Shown: one piece after another, positions 7,995-16,239 of the stretch
How the letters are laid out: each line of letters opens with the position of its first letter
How positions within the stretch are numbered: position 1 is the stretch's first letter
NCBI RefSeq assembly: GCF_000571935.1
Contig: NZ_ATAX01000009.1
Span: 17,762 to 81,761, forward strand
DNA length: 64,000 nt
Source: Ruminococcus flavefaciens 007c
GTDB lineage: Bacteria > Bacillota > Clostridia > Oscillospirales > Ruminococcaceae
Direction of reading: 5' to 3'
Made by a program: the position numbers and the translations under genes
The notes under the pieces: generated by a model
What the model saw: the letters and a program-made list of their open reading frames with translations, nothing else
Told to the model about the DNA's origin: nothing
The model's database searches: none

Positions 7995-9920
7995 TCACTG
8001 GTCAAGCTCAATCAGAAGCTCGAAATCCTCATCGATCCTCTGCTTAAGCTCTTCGATCTCGGCGCATTTTCGGTTCATCAGCTCATAATCGCTGTACACC
8101 TCTTCCCTGCCGATCTCTTCGGTAAGGGAGTCGATCTGCGCCTGCAGATCGTCGATTTCCTTTTCAAGGCGTCTCATTTCATTTTTTCTCGCAGCGTCGG
8201 CACTTCTCTGCTGTTTGCTGCGATAGCCTTTTACAGCCTTTTCTGCGGCTGCTTCCGCAGCCTTCTGTTGTTTTTCCGCATCGAGAGCTTTTCTCTCCGC
8301 GGCCTGCTCCTCACGCAGAACTTCAAGGTATTTCTCGAAGCCGTAGTTATGGAGCCTGTATGTGCCGTCAGTCAGTTCTATAAGTTTATCAGCAATCTTG
8401 CTGAGGAGGTAGCGGTCATGGCTGACGAAAATGACCGTACCCGTATATTCAGCCAATGCCTCCTCTATGGCCTCTTTTGAGCTGAGGTCGAGGTGGTTGG
8501 TCGGCTCATCGAGAATAAGTACATTGCCGTGCTCCTGCATCATTATTGCGAAGCAGAGCTTGGCGCGTTCACCGCCGCTGATGACTCCTGTTTCCTTGAA
8601 AACATTTTCTCCCACCAGTCTTACCTGAGCCAGCAGGCTGCGGACCTCAAGATCCGACATGGACGGGTAGCGGCTGTGGAGCTCCTCCATAACTGTAAGC
8701 TCTTTATTGAGGTTGGTGCTCTCCTGCTCAAAGTAGGAGATCTTTATATTGCTGTTCCAGCGCACGATGCCCTTGTGGGGCAGCTGCTCCTGTATTATAC
8801 GCAGAAGAGTGGATTTGCCGATGCCGTTATCGCCGATGATACCGATCTTTTCGCCTCTGCGGACTTCAAAGTCAATATTGTCCACCAGCGTTTTTCTGGC
8901 GGCTCCGTCACCCACTGATATATCCACGCCCTTTACCTTGAGCACGTCAAGAGGCGGCTCAACAGCATAGGTAAAGCGTATCTTTGCATTTTTCGTCTCA
9001 TGTACGGGACGTTCTATGCGTTCTATCTTCTCAAGCTGCTTTCTGCGGCTCTGAGCCATTTTTGTAGTGGAGGCGCGGACGAGGTTCTTCGCCACATAGT
9101 CCTCCAGCTGAGCTATCTTCTTCTGCTGAAGCTCATATTCCTTTTCACGGCGGGCGTCGTTCTCCTCACGCTGACGGACAAAGGCTGTATAATTGCCCCT
9201 GTATCTTGTAAGGACTCCCCTTTCGATCTCGCATACCGAAGTACAGAGTCTGTCCAGGAAGTAACGGTCATGGGATACTATGAGTATCGCGCCCTTGTAT
9301 GAACGCAGATAATCCTCCAGCCACATTATGGTCTTGAAGTCCAGGTGGTTGGTAGGCTCGTCGAGTATAAGAAGGTTAGGCTCTTCCAGCAGCAGTCTTG
9401 CTATTGAAAGTCTTGTTTTCTCTCCGCCGCTGAAGCCCGAGACCGTACGCTCAAGCTCTTTGCCCGAAAAACCCATACCATTGAGCACCATACGTATCTT
9501 CACATCGGTATTGTAGCCGTCATTGGCCTCTATCCATGAAGAGAGCTGCTGGTACTCATCAGCGGAGGAATCATCGCCTGTTTCTATCTCTATCTCGATC
9601 TCGCGCAGTCTGTCGATGGCACGGTGTATGGGAGCGAAAACGCTTCTCATCTCCTCGATGACGGTATTCTCTGTGTTGAGACCTCCCATCTGTTCGAGAT
9701 AGCCCACCGTGGTCTTGGCCGCCATAGAAATGATGCCGTCCTTTTCAGTGAAGCGGTCGGGTTCCACAGAGCCTGTAAGTATCTTGAGCAAAGTGGATTT
9801 TCCGCAGCCGTTCCTGCCGACCAGACCTATCTTGTCGTTCTCGTCAATAGTGAGCGAGACATTGCACAGCACCTGAGCGCCGTTATAGAATTTGTTTATA
9901 TTTGTCAGGCTTGCAAGCAT
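7995..9920 (-). CDS. ABC-F family ATPase (Uup/YdiF-like)
   Basis: 641-residue soluble protein with two ABC nucleotide-binding domains and no membrane segment, as in ribosome-acting ABC-F proteins. The first Walker A is GLVGRNGCGKST and its signature is SGGEKTRLSIARLL; the second Walker A is GIIGDNGIGKST with signature ISGGERAKLCFAI. Both domains have LDEPTNHLD Walker B motifs. The charged inter-domain linker and a C-terminal coiled coil (about 545-640, rich in Glu, Lys, Ala and Arg) match the Uup/YdiF branch. The start at 9920 is chosen because AAGGAAA precedes it and the protein then begins with the family-typical MLASLTNINKFYNG. The exact role (translation factor, resistance or ribosome assembly) is open. 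Confidence 0.9.
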   Translation of the reverse strand: MLASLTNINKFYNGAQVLCNVSLTIDENDKIGLVGRNGCGKSTLLKILTGSVEPDRFTEKDGIISMAAKTTVGYLEQMGGLNTENTVIEEMRSVFAPIHRAIDRLREIEIEIETGDDSSADEYQQLSSWIEANDGYNTDVKIRMVLNGMGFSGKELERTVSGFSGGEKTRLSIARLLLEEPNLLILDEPTNHLDFKTIMWLEDYLRSYKGAILIVSHDRYFLDRLCTSVCEIERGVLTRYRGNYTAFVRQREENDARREKEYELQQKKIAQLEDYVAKNLVRASTTKMAQSRRKQLEKIERIERPVHETKNAKIRFTYAVEPPLDVLKVKGVDISVGDGAARKTLVDNIDFEVRRGEKIGIIGDNGIGKSTLLRIIQEQLPHKGIVRWNSNIKISYFEQESTNLNKELTVMEELHSRYPSMSDLEVRSLLAQVRLVGENVFKETGVISGGERAKLCFAIMMQEHGNVLILDEPTNHLDLSSKEAIEEALAEYTGTVIFVSHDRYLLSKIADKLIELTDGTYRLHNYGFEKYLEVLREEQAAERKALDAEKQQKAAEAAAEKAVKGYRSKQQRSADAARKNEMRRLEKEIDDLQAQIDSLTEEIGREEVYSDYELMNRKCAEIEELKQRIDEDFELLIELDQ

Positions 9921-10121
9921 ATTGTATTTCCTTTTTATCTGCACATTGCACAAAAAAATAGTGATTCCTTTGTGCAGGCTGCAGTTATATAACTTTATCA
10001 TACCATTTTACGAAGTAAATGTCAAGTGTTACGGTTGATATAATTGGCGGCGTATTTTTGTGCGATTTTATACATACTACATCAAAAAAAGACTGTTTTC
10101 ACCGATTTTTAGCTATAAAAA

Positions 10122-10338
10122 TGAAAAAACCTCCCGATTGTGAGGGAGGTTCTTCCTGAGGGATGTTTACAAAAAACCTGAGGGTGTAATCGGAGTGTCC
10201 TGTTCGTCGGCTCCGTGAGCCGAGCAGATCAGATGCCGAAGAACTGCCTAATGTCCGTAGCGGCAATGGATCATTCCCCTGAGGAGGCATAAAGCAACGG
10301 CTATGTTTCTGCCGTTTTCACGAACGTCTTATGCCTAC
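10122..10338 (-). ncRNA. Candidate structured non-coding RNA of unknown class, about 215 nt
   Basis: No credible protein gene fits here, yet the minus strand shows a full transcription unit. It has a promoter (10345-10372), a long 5' hairpin in which AGGCATAA pairs with TTATGCCT (10285-10336, with inner ACGGC/GCCGT pairing), a second hairpin CGGCTC/GAGCCG near 10209-10224, and an intrinsic terminator (AACCTCCC/GGGAGGTT, 10128-10151) followed by six U. I compared it by eye with 6S RNA, tmRNA, SRP RNA, RNase P RNA, T-box leaders and common riboswitches and found no matching signature. The next minus-strand gene starts about 200 bases beyond the terminator, so it behaves as a stand-alone RNA rather than a leader. 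Confidence 0.55.
10128..10151 (-). terminator. Terminator of the candidate ncRNA
   Basis: AACCTCCC pairs with GGGAGGTT around an eight-base loop. On the minus strand it is followed by a run of six T (10129-10124); the plus-strand side has no such run, which fixes the orientation. Confidence 0.8.
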
Positions 10339-10344
10339 AATAAT

Positions 10345-10372
10345 ATTATACATATACGATCAGCAAATACAA
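10345..10372 (-). promoter_or_regulatory. Promoter of the candidate ncRNA
   Basis: Minus strand: TTGTAT (10372-10367), 16-base spacer, perfect TATAAT (10350-10345). Predicted start near 10338, immediately before the first hairpin. Confidence 0.65.
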
Positions 10373-10435
10373 TGAAAAAAACTATCTTTTTGAGAAGATT
10401 TTTTGAAATTACGCTGACAAATATATAAAATCATC

Positions 10436-10464
10436 TTGCAATTCACACAAAAATATGATACAAT
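10436..10464 (+). promoter_or_regulatory. Promoter of the LacI/AraC fusion regulator gene
   Basis: TTGCAA, a 17-base spacer and TACAAT. It leaves a leader of roughly 160 bases before the start codon at 10631. Confidence 0.7.
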
Positions 10465-10630
10465 AGTACATAAGCAGAAATATACCCCCACTGACGTCCT
10501 TTAACTGGCATCGATACTGATACCTTTTTAATAGCGAACACATCACGGACGGCAGAAGCATTCCTTGAAATGGAGGAAGATAATTTCCTCCCCGCCATTT
10601 TATATATGTATTTAAATAAGGAGGGATAAA

Positions 10631-12871
10631 ATGAGCCGACGAATCCTAATAGGCGTGATAATCGCCGATTGCCATATCGACTTCCAGAGCGAGATACTCC
10701 GCGGTATCATAACTCAGGCTTTCAAGAGCAACTGCGATATCGCCGTCATCTCGCCCCTTCACAACTTTTCTCTCCACTCCGTCCACAAGGACGCCGAAAA
10801 AACCATCTTCGACCTCATGTTCTCCGAGAATATAGACGGTCTCATCTATGACAGAAATGCCTTTCACAATGAGGATATATGCCGATATATCGACGAGCTC
10901 TGCAAGCGCTCCGAAAAGCCTGTAATGCTCCTGGACTACAACGGCCACAAAAACTTCGAGACCACATCCGTTGATGACCGCGAGGCTTTCGAGACCATCA
11001 CCGACCACCTCATCGGAGTACATGGCTACAAGAGGATATACTGCATTACAGGTCCAAAAAACACCTTCAGCGGTGAGGAACGGCTTGCCGGCTATAAGAA
11101 CTCTATGAAACGCCACGGCATAAATATAGATAAGACCTGGTTCGAATACGGCGACTTCTGGACAGAAGCTCCGAAAAAATACGCAAAAAGAATACTCAGC
11201 GGCGAGCTTGAACGCCCCGAAGCCATCGTCTGCGGAAACGACGTCATGGCTATAACCCTTACAAAGCTCTTTATGGACGCAGGTCTCAGCGTCCCCGGAG
11301 ATATTGCCATAACAGGCTATGACGCCTCCATAGAGGGCTATCAGTCAAGTCCTACCATAACCAGCTACAGCCGTCCCAACTTCCAGCTGGGAGCAGAGGC
11401 TGTAAGAAGACTTTACCGGATAATCACGGGAAAGATATGCAGCAAGGTGCCTAACGAGAACGGCGAGCTCCGTCTCGGTGAGAGCTGCGGCTGCTCGGAA
11501 AATCCCGGGCTTCGTCATAATATACTCAGGAATATCAGCATAAATGCCCGTTTTGAGTCGCAGCTGCTCTACGGTGATATGCTGTTTGACATAACCAATG
11601 CCGACAATATCCCTACCTTTGCCGACAGACTCGACAACTACACCTACTTTCTGCATAAAATGCGCAGGATACGCATATGTCTTACAAAGAAGTATGTTGA
11701 CGCCACCCTGGACAAAAACGCCGAGGAGCTCAATTTCAGCGTCGGAGACGATATGAAGGTCATACTTGCAAAATCCGCCATATGGCGAGAAGCAGAGACC
11801 AATGTGGTATTCAGTTCCTCAAGGATACTCCCCGATTACAGCGAAGAAAGGAACTACCCCTCCGCTTTCTTCATATCGCCCCTGCATTACAACAATAATT
11901 TCTTCGGCTACTGCGCAGTTTCCTTCGGAAAGGAGCCTCGTTCCTTCAGCTCCCTTTACATGAAGTGGATAAACTACGTAAACGTCGCCCTTGAACAGGT
12001 GCGCATAAAAGCCATTATGAACCGCACTATCCTCAATACCAGCAAGGCTCTGCTGTACGACCACATCACAGGCCTTATCAACAGAAGCGGCATCGAGCGC
12101 GAATTCGCTGCGAAGCTCTCGGCCGACTCGGGCAATAAATACATCGAGTGCATGACCTTTGAACTCCACGGCCTGAAGAAAGCCTATTATCAGAGCGGCG
12201 AGGAGAAGTCCAACAGTATCATGGCGGCATTTGCGAAAAAACTCCGCTCATGTATACACAACAGGGAGATATGCGGTGCATGGGCTTCGCAGACGCTGTG
12301 CGTAATAAGTCCCGATACCGACAGAGCCGAGCCCATATACAACACCCTATGTGCAAAAATAAAGGAGACTCAGTTCAACAGCAGCGAGGAAAACTGCAAT
12401 ATCGATTTCTCAGTAGGCGTTTACAGTCTGGAGCTGACGCCCTCCGCCGACCTTTCGGACGCTATGTACAAGGCTACTGTAAACCGCGTGTTCTCCTATA
12501 CCATATCAGAGCCTACCAACAATCCGCAGTTTGAAAAGCTCTGCCTGCTCCGCAACAGGATAATGAAGAACCCCGAGCTCCCGTGGAATATCAGTGAGAT
12601 AGCCGAGAGCCTGTATCTCAGCAAGAGCTACCTCCAGAAGATATACAAATCCTACTTTGGAAAGAGCATAATCGAGGAAATGATAGAATTCCGTATAGAC
12701 ACCGCAAAGACGCTGCTCTCACAGACGGATATGACCGTTACGGAGATATCGCGCGAATGCGGCTATTCATCCTATAATTATTTCGTCCGCCAGTTCAGGA
12801 TGTGCGAGGGACATTCTCCCTCGGAATACAGGGACGAACAGAAAAGAAAGGCTGAGGAAAATGAAAGCTGA
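10631..12871 (+). CDS. Fusion regulator: LacI-type sensor, degenerate GGDEF-like domain, AraC HTH
   Basis: 746-residue putative transcription factor. Residues 1-270 resemble the periplasmic-binding-like ligand domain of LacI/GalR regulators (VDDREAFETITDHLIGVHGY, then PEAIVCGNDVMAI and VPGDIAITGYDA), but without the LacI DNA-binding helix-turn-helix. A middle region leads to a GGDEF-like segment (about 475-628, starting LLYDHITGLINR) in which the catalytic GGDEF motif is not visible. The C-terminal ~110 residues are an AraC double helix-turn-helix (WNISEIAESLYLSKSYLQKI, then TVTEISRECGYSSYNYFVRQ). The start has a strong AAGGAGGG site. It probably senses a sugar and controls carbohydrate genes. 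The next gene overlaps its end by 11 bases, so the two are co-transcribed. Confidence 0.88.
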   Translation: MSRRILIGVIIADCHIDFQSEILRGIITQAFKSNCDIAVISPLHNFSLHSVHKDAEKTIFDLMFSENIDGLIYDRNAFHNEDICRYIDELCKRSEKPVMLLDYNGHKNFETTSVDDREAFETITDHLIGVHGYKRIYCITGPKNTFSGEERLAGYKNSMKRHGINIDKTWFEYGDFWTEAPKKYAKRILSGELERPEAIVCGNDVMAITLTKLFMDAGLSVPGDIAITGYDASIEGYQSSPTITSYSRPNFQLGAEAVRRLYRIITGKICSKVPNENGELRLGESCGCSENPGLRHNILRNISINARFESQLLYGDMLFDITNADNIPTFADRLDNYTYFLHKMRRIRICLTKKYVDATLDKNAEELNFSVGDDMKVILAKSAIWREAETNVVFSSSRILPDYSEERNYPSAFFISPLHYNNNFFGYCAVSFGKEPRSFSSLYMKWINYVNVALEQVRIKAIMNRTILNTSKALLYDHITGLINRSGIEREFAAKLSADSGNKYIECMTFELHGLKKAYYQSGEEKSNSIMAAFAKKLRSCIHNREICGAWASQTLCVISPDTDRAEPIYNTLCAKIKETQFNSSEENCNIDFSVGVYSLELTPSADLSDAMYKATVNRVFSYTISEPTNNPQFEKLCLLRNRIMKNPELPWNISEIAESLYLSKSYLQKIYKSYFGKSIIEEMIEFRIDTAKTLLSQTDMTVTEISRECGYSSYNYFVRQFRMCEGHSPSEYRDEQKRKAEENES

Positions 12872-13208
12872 AGTAATACTTATGAAATGCCCGGAATCCC
12901 GCCGTATCTACGGTGTGAGAGTAGAGGAAAGATACAACGACTGGTTCAGGACATGGGCCTTCCCCATAGACGAGCGCCGCGCTTCCCATGAAGGCTTCGA
13001 CAGGACCGAGATAAGAGGAAGCCTCGACGCTACGGACGACTATAACGGCTGCCCCTACTGCGGCTCGGTAAAGTTCGTGCTCTGCGGACGCTGCGGAAAA
13101 CTCAGCTGCTGGAACAACGAGGAACGTATGACCTGCGGCTGGTGCGGTCTTACGGGAGATATAGCCACCACCGAAGATGACGTAAAGGTCAGGGGCGGCG
13201 GCTATTGA
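12861..13208 (+). CDS. Small zinc-ribbon protein resembling the TerY C-terminal metal-binding domain
   Basis: 115-residue protein with seven Cys in its second half (64, 67, 75, 78, 83, 92, 95) arranged as CPYCG, CGRCGKLSC and CGWCG. This resembles the metal-binding domain often fused to TerY-type VWA proteins. The first 60 residues are charged and not recognised. It overlaps the preceding regulator gene by 11 bases and is followed after 16 bases by a SIMPL protein, so it sits inside an operon. A VWA/PP2C pair, the usual company of such domains, lies far away at 55.9-57.7 kb. The function is unknown; stress signalling is only a guess from domain associations. Confidence 0.7.
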   Translation: MKAEVILMKCPESRRIYGVRVEERYNDWFRTWAFPIDERRASHEGFDRTEIRGSLDATDDYNGCPYCGSVKFVLCGRCGKLSCWNNEERMTCGWCGLTGDIATTEDDVKVRGGGY

Positions 13209-13224
13209 GAAAGGAGTAAAGGAT

Positions 13225-13872
13225 ATGGCTTCTATTATAGTCAGAGGTACGGGAAGCATTTCTGTAAAGCCCGATCTCATAGATCTTGGACTCGATGTAC
13301 AGACACGCAGCAAGGACTGCGGCGAAGCCATGGAAAAGGCAGAAGCCGCTCTCACAGAGCTGCGCACTGTCCTTGAAGGGCTGGGCTTTGAAAGGGACAG
13401 CCTTAAAACCTCAAACTTCAATGTATATACGGAATACGAGTCTGTTTCAGATGAAAACGGTATGTTCCGCAATGTATTCAAAGGCTATTGCTGCTCACAC
13501 AGCATGAGTCTGCAATTCCCCATGAACACGGAGCTCCTTGCGTCCGTGCTCAGGGATATCTCCTCGTCCTCAGCTGCTCCACAGCTGTCAGTGAGATTCT
13601 CCGTAAAGGATACGGAAGCCGTCCGTGATGAGCTCATCAGGCTTTCTGCCGCCGACGCAAAGCACAAGGCTCTCGTTCTCTGCGAGGCCTCAGGAGCAAA
13701 GCTCGGAAAGCTTCTGAAAATAAGCTATGACAGAACAGAAAAAAGCTTTGAATCCCAGGCACGTTACGATCTTGACATGAACTGTATGCGCGCCTCCACC
13801 AAAGCAGTAAATATCTCCCCCGACGATATAAGTCTTACGGACTGCTCGGAATTTGAATGGGAAATGATCTGA
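13225..13872 (+). CDS. SIMPL domain (DUF541) protein
   Basis: 215-residue protein of the SIMPL family, recognised from the start IIVRGTGSISVKPDLIDLGL, the spaced mid-segment TSNFNVYTEYES and the C-terminal strand pattern. Many family members are exported, but this one lacks a signal peptide and membrane segment, so it is probably cytoplasmic. The ribosome binding site AAAGGAG lies before ATG. It is the third gene of the 10.6-15.0 kb run (regulator, zinc ribbon, SIMPL, CDF transporter). The biochemical role of the family is poorly defined. Confidence 0.82.
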   Translation: MASIIVRGTGSISVKPDLIDLGLDVQTRSKDCGEAMEKAEAALTELRTVLEGLGFERDSLKTSNFNVYTEYESVSDENGMFRNVFKGYCCSHSMSLQFPMNTELLASVLRDISSSSAAPQLSVRFSVKDTEAVRDELIRLSAADAKHKALVLCEASGAKLGKLLKISYDRTEKSFESQARYDLDMNCMRASTKAVNISPDDISLTDCSEFEWEMI

Positions 13873-13887
13873 AGGGGTGTTATTTCA

Positions 13888-14994
13888 TTGAACAGAGATA
13901 AAGTCATTGTCAGGACCAGTATCATCGGTATACTGGCAAACATCTTTCTTGCCTCCTTCAAGGCGGCAGTGGGAATAATCAGTTCGTCCATCGCCATCGT
14001 ACTCGACGCGGTAAACAACCTCAGCGACGTTATGTCATCCGTCATAACCATAATAGGCACAAAGCTCGCACGGAAACGTCCCGACAAAGCCCACCCCTAC
14101 GGATACGGCAGAGTGGAGAACCTCAGTGCGACTTTTATCGCGGTAATAGTCCTGTACGCAGGCGTGACCTCCTTCGTCGAATCCGTCAAGAAGATAATAC
14201 ACCCTGCCGTTCCCGATTATTCTGCGGCAGCCATTATCATAGTAGCCTCGGCAGTTGTCGTAAAGGTCATACTTGGCCTTTATGTCAAGAAAAAGGGCGA
14301 GAGCGTAAATTCGGATTCGCTCATATCCTCGGGCAAGGATGCAATGCTCGACTCGGTGATCTCATTTTCCACTCTCATTGCAGCCGCGGTATACCTGATA
14401 TTCAATATCCGCACGGAAGCATGGCTGGGCGCTGTGATCTCCCTCGTGATAATAAAATCAGGTCTCGGTATGCTTGGAGACAGCCTCTCGAACATCATAG
14501 GCAAGCGCATAAGCAGTGAGCTGTCAAAGGAGATAAAGCAGACCATAACCTCATTCCCCGAGGTCAAAGGTGCATACGACCTGCTGCTGCACAGCTACGG
14601 TCCGGATCTGCTCATAGGCTCGGTGCATATAGAGGTGCCCGATACCATGCCTGTGGCAGAGCTCGACAAGCTGGAGCACCACATAACGGAAAAGGTACTT
14701 GTACAGCACAAGGTCATACTGGCAGGCATAAGCGTCTATGCAGTAAATACCGGCAACGACCGTGCAGCTCAGGTTTACAGCGATATACGCAGAAATGTCA
14801 TGTCCCATGAGTATATCCTCCAGATACACGGTTTTTATCTGGACGAGGTGCGCAAGACCATACACTTCGACATCATCATAGATTTTGCGGCTCCTGATGC
14901 CAATGAGCTCTATGAACATATCCTCACGGAAACGCAGGAGGCTTATCCCGATCATGCCGTGAGCATTACCCTCGACACCGATGTCAGCGACTAA
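13888..14994 (+). CDS. Cation diffusion facilitator (CDF) transporter
   Basis: 368-residue metal-ion/proton antiporter of the CDF family, expected to export divalent cations such as Zn, Mn or Fe from the cytoplasm. Transmembrane segments are visible from about 10 to 195. The family motif SSSIAIVLDAVNNLSDV holds metal-site residues, and KAHPYGYGRVE follows. The second metal-site helix reads SSGKDAMLDSVISF. The C-terminal ~150 residues form the cytoplasmic dimerisation domain (DLLLHSYGPDLLIGSVHIEV), extended beyond the usual end by about 70 residues. The start is TTG at 13888 after an AAGGGG site, 15 bases past the SIMPL stop. Metal specificity is not predictable. Confidence 0.92.
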   Translation: MNRDKVIVRTSIIGILANIFLASFKAAVGIISSSIAIVLDAVNNLSDVMSSVITIIGTKLARKRPDKAHPYGYGRVENLSATFIAVIVLYAGVTSFVESVKKIIHPAVPDYSAAAIIIVASAVVVKVILGLYVKKKGESVNSDSLISSGKDAMLDSVISFSTLIAAAVYLIFNIRTEAWLGAVISLVIIKSGLGMLGDSLSNIIGKRISSELSKEIKQTITSFPEVKGAYDLLLHSYGPDLLIGSVHIEVPDTMPVAELDKLEHHITEKVLVQHKVILAGISVYAVNTGNDRAAQVYSDIRRNVMSHEYILQIHGFYLDEVRKTIHFDIIIDFAAPDANELYEHILTETQEAYPDHAVSITLDTDVSD

Positions 14995-15073
14995 AATCCC
15001 TTCCGTATAAATGAGTTTTCACAAGCTCAGCTTATACTCAGGGCAAAAAAACTTATGTTATATAAAAAATTTA

Positions 15074-15104
15074 TAGGACGCTTTTTTCAGGGCGTCCTAT
15101 TCTT
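15074..15104 (+). terminator. Terminator after the CDF gene
   Basis: TAGGACGC (15074-15081) pairs with GCGTCCTA (15092-15099) around a T-rich loop and is followed by TTCTT. Confidence 0.65.
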
Positions 15105-15209
15105 ATCAATCAACGCATACAGGTTGTTTTCTCGGATATATAGCCTTTTTGTTATGTCAATTGACAAAATACACAAAAAATGAGCAGGAATTTTTACGTC
15201 CAAAAGGCT

Positions 15210-15280
15210 GTTAACTTGATGCAACATATGATTTTTTCCCATGTAATGTGTTATAATTGATAACAGATGAGTCGACTGAT
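15210..15280 (+). promoter_or_regulatory. Promoter region of array gene 1 (GTTAAC-N4-TGCAAC box)
   Basis: GTTAAC (15210-15215), four bases, TGCAAC (15220-15225), then TATAAT at 15252-15257, followed by a shortened palindrome GAGTCGACTGATC at 15268. This is the first of four upstream regions with the same order of elements. It lies in the 320-base gap 14995-15314, which otherwise holds only the CDF terminator and AT-rich DNA. Confidence 0.65.
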
Positions 15281-15314
15281 CTTAATATTAGATTTACAAA
15301 GGATATGAATTAAA

Positions 15315-16010
15315 ATGAAAAACACACTTAAGAAAATTACAGCAGCATTCGCATCAGCAGTTCTCTGTGCAGTTCCTATGGTAAGCTCAGTAACTGCAAA
15401 CGCAGCAGCTAACGCTGACGCACGCTTCACATTCAGAGAGACATACTACGTTGACGGTACAGCAGGCGTAAAGAGAATAGAGCACTTCTTCGCAAACAGG
15501 AAGTACAGAACTTCCAGCCCCTTCAAGACAGTTATCGCCAAGAATGCTACCTACTCAGGCGGCAACAGCGCAGGTGATACATACTATAACTGCGGCGGTA
15601 CATTAAAGAAGACTTCATCTCTCTCAGGCCCTGTATTATCAGTATCCGCATACTGCAATACAGCTACTGATTTCGTACCCGGTGAATACAATTACTGCAC
15701 AGGCTACAAGAACTACAAGCCTCAGAACAACGAGCAGCCTTCATACAACTCCATCACTACTTTCGGACCTTTCCTTGTTGGAGATCTTAACGGTAATTCA
15801 ATAATTGACGGTGCTGATTACTCTCTCCTTTACACAGGTATCAATTACTGCGGCGCAAGAAACGCTGATTTCAAGACAAATATCAGTGTAAACGGCGAGC
15901 TTATCCCTGCTTACAAGTTCGATATCAATGATGACGGCGTTATAACAGATGCTGATTATGAGATGCATCTCCAGTACATCAGCAACAATCTCCAGAAGTT
16001 CGCTAAGTAA
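15315..16010 (+). CDS. Secreted dockerin protein, tandem array copy 1
   Basis: 231-residue exported protein. A signal peptide (about 1-31, ending SVTANA) is followed by a domain of about 120 residues with Cys-containing segments (YYNCGG, SAYCN) that I do not recognise. The C-terminus carries two dockerin-type calcium loops, VGDLNGNSIIDGADYSLLY and KFDINDDGVITDADYEMHL, separated by about 30 residues of inserted sequence, longer than in classical dockerins. It ends NLQKFAK, a tail shared by all four copies. Its own promoter and terminator show it is transcribed singly. Probably a structural or binding component assembled on a scaffoldin; no catalytic motif is seen. Confidence 0.8.
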   Translation: MKNTLKKITAAFASAVLCAVPMVSSVTANAAANADARFTFRETYYVDGTAGVKRIEHFFANRKYRTSSPFKTVIAKNATYSGGNSAGDTYYNCGGTLKKTSSLSGPVLSVSAYCNTATDFVPGEYNYCTGYKNYKPQNNEQPSYNSITTFGPFLVGDLNGNSIIDGADYSLLYTGINYCGARNADFKTNISVNGELIPAYKFDINDDGVITDADYEMHLQYISNNLQKFAK

Positions 16011-16033
16011 TCATACTTAAAATAATACAGATC

Positions 16034-16063
16034 AAAAAGGCTCCCGCTATGGGGGCCTTTTTT
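16034..16063 (+). terminator. Terminator, array gene 1
   Basis: AAAAGGCTCCC pairs with GGGGGCCTTTT and is followed by T. The same AAAGGCTCCC core recurs after all four array genes. Confidence 0.85.
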
Positions 16064-16139
16064 GCATCTATAGGTGCATCCCCGATGTCAATTGATAAAA
16101 TGCACAAAAAACGAGCTGTTTTTTTTACGTTCAAAAGCA

Positions 16140-16211
16140 GTTAACTCAGTGCAACAAACGGCTATTTTTAGCCAGAAACAAGTATAATAACAACAGAGTC
16201 GTCGACAACTC
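16140..16211 (+). promoter_or_regulatory. Promoter region of array gene 2 with box and near-+1 palindrome
   Basis: GTTAAC-N4-TGCAAC at 16140-16155, an inverted repeat GGCTA/TAGCC just downstream, TATAAT at 16183-16188, and the imperfect 16-base palindrome GAGTCGTCGACAACTC at 16196-16211, which would begin close to the transcription start. Confidence 0.7.
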
Positions 16212-16239
16212 AAATATATAGAAAAGGATATGTTAAAAA

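Noticed and set aside
10099..10290. 63-codon minus-strand ORF in the 10.1-10.3 kb region
   Set aside because: No ribosome binding site, and it runs through the terminator and hairpins of the candidate RNA.
10122..10338. Assignment of the structured RNA to 6S RNA, SRP RNA, RNase P or a riboswitch
   Set aside because: 6S needs pairing of its two ends, but here the 5' end pairs locally; the conserved motifs of SRP, RNase P, T-box, cobalamin, SAM, FMN and c-di-GMP elements were not found by eye.
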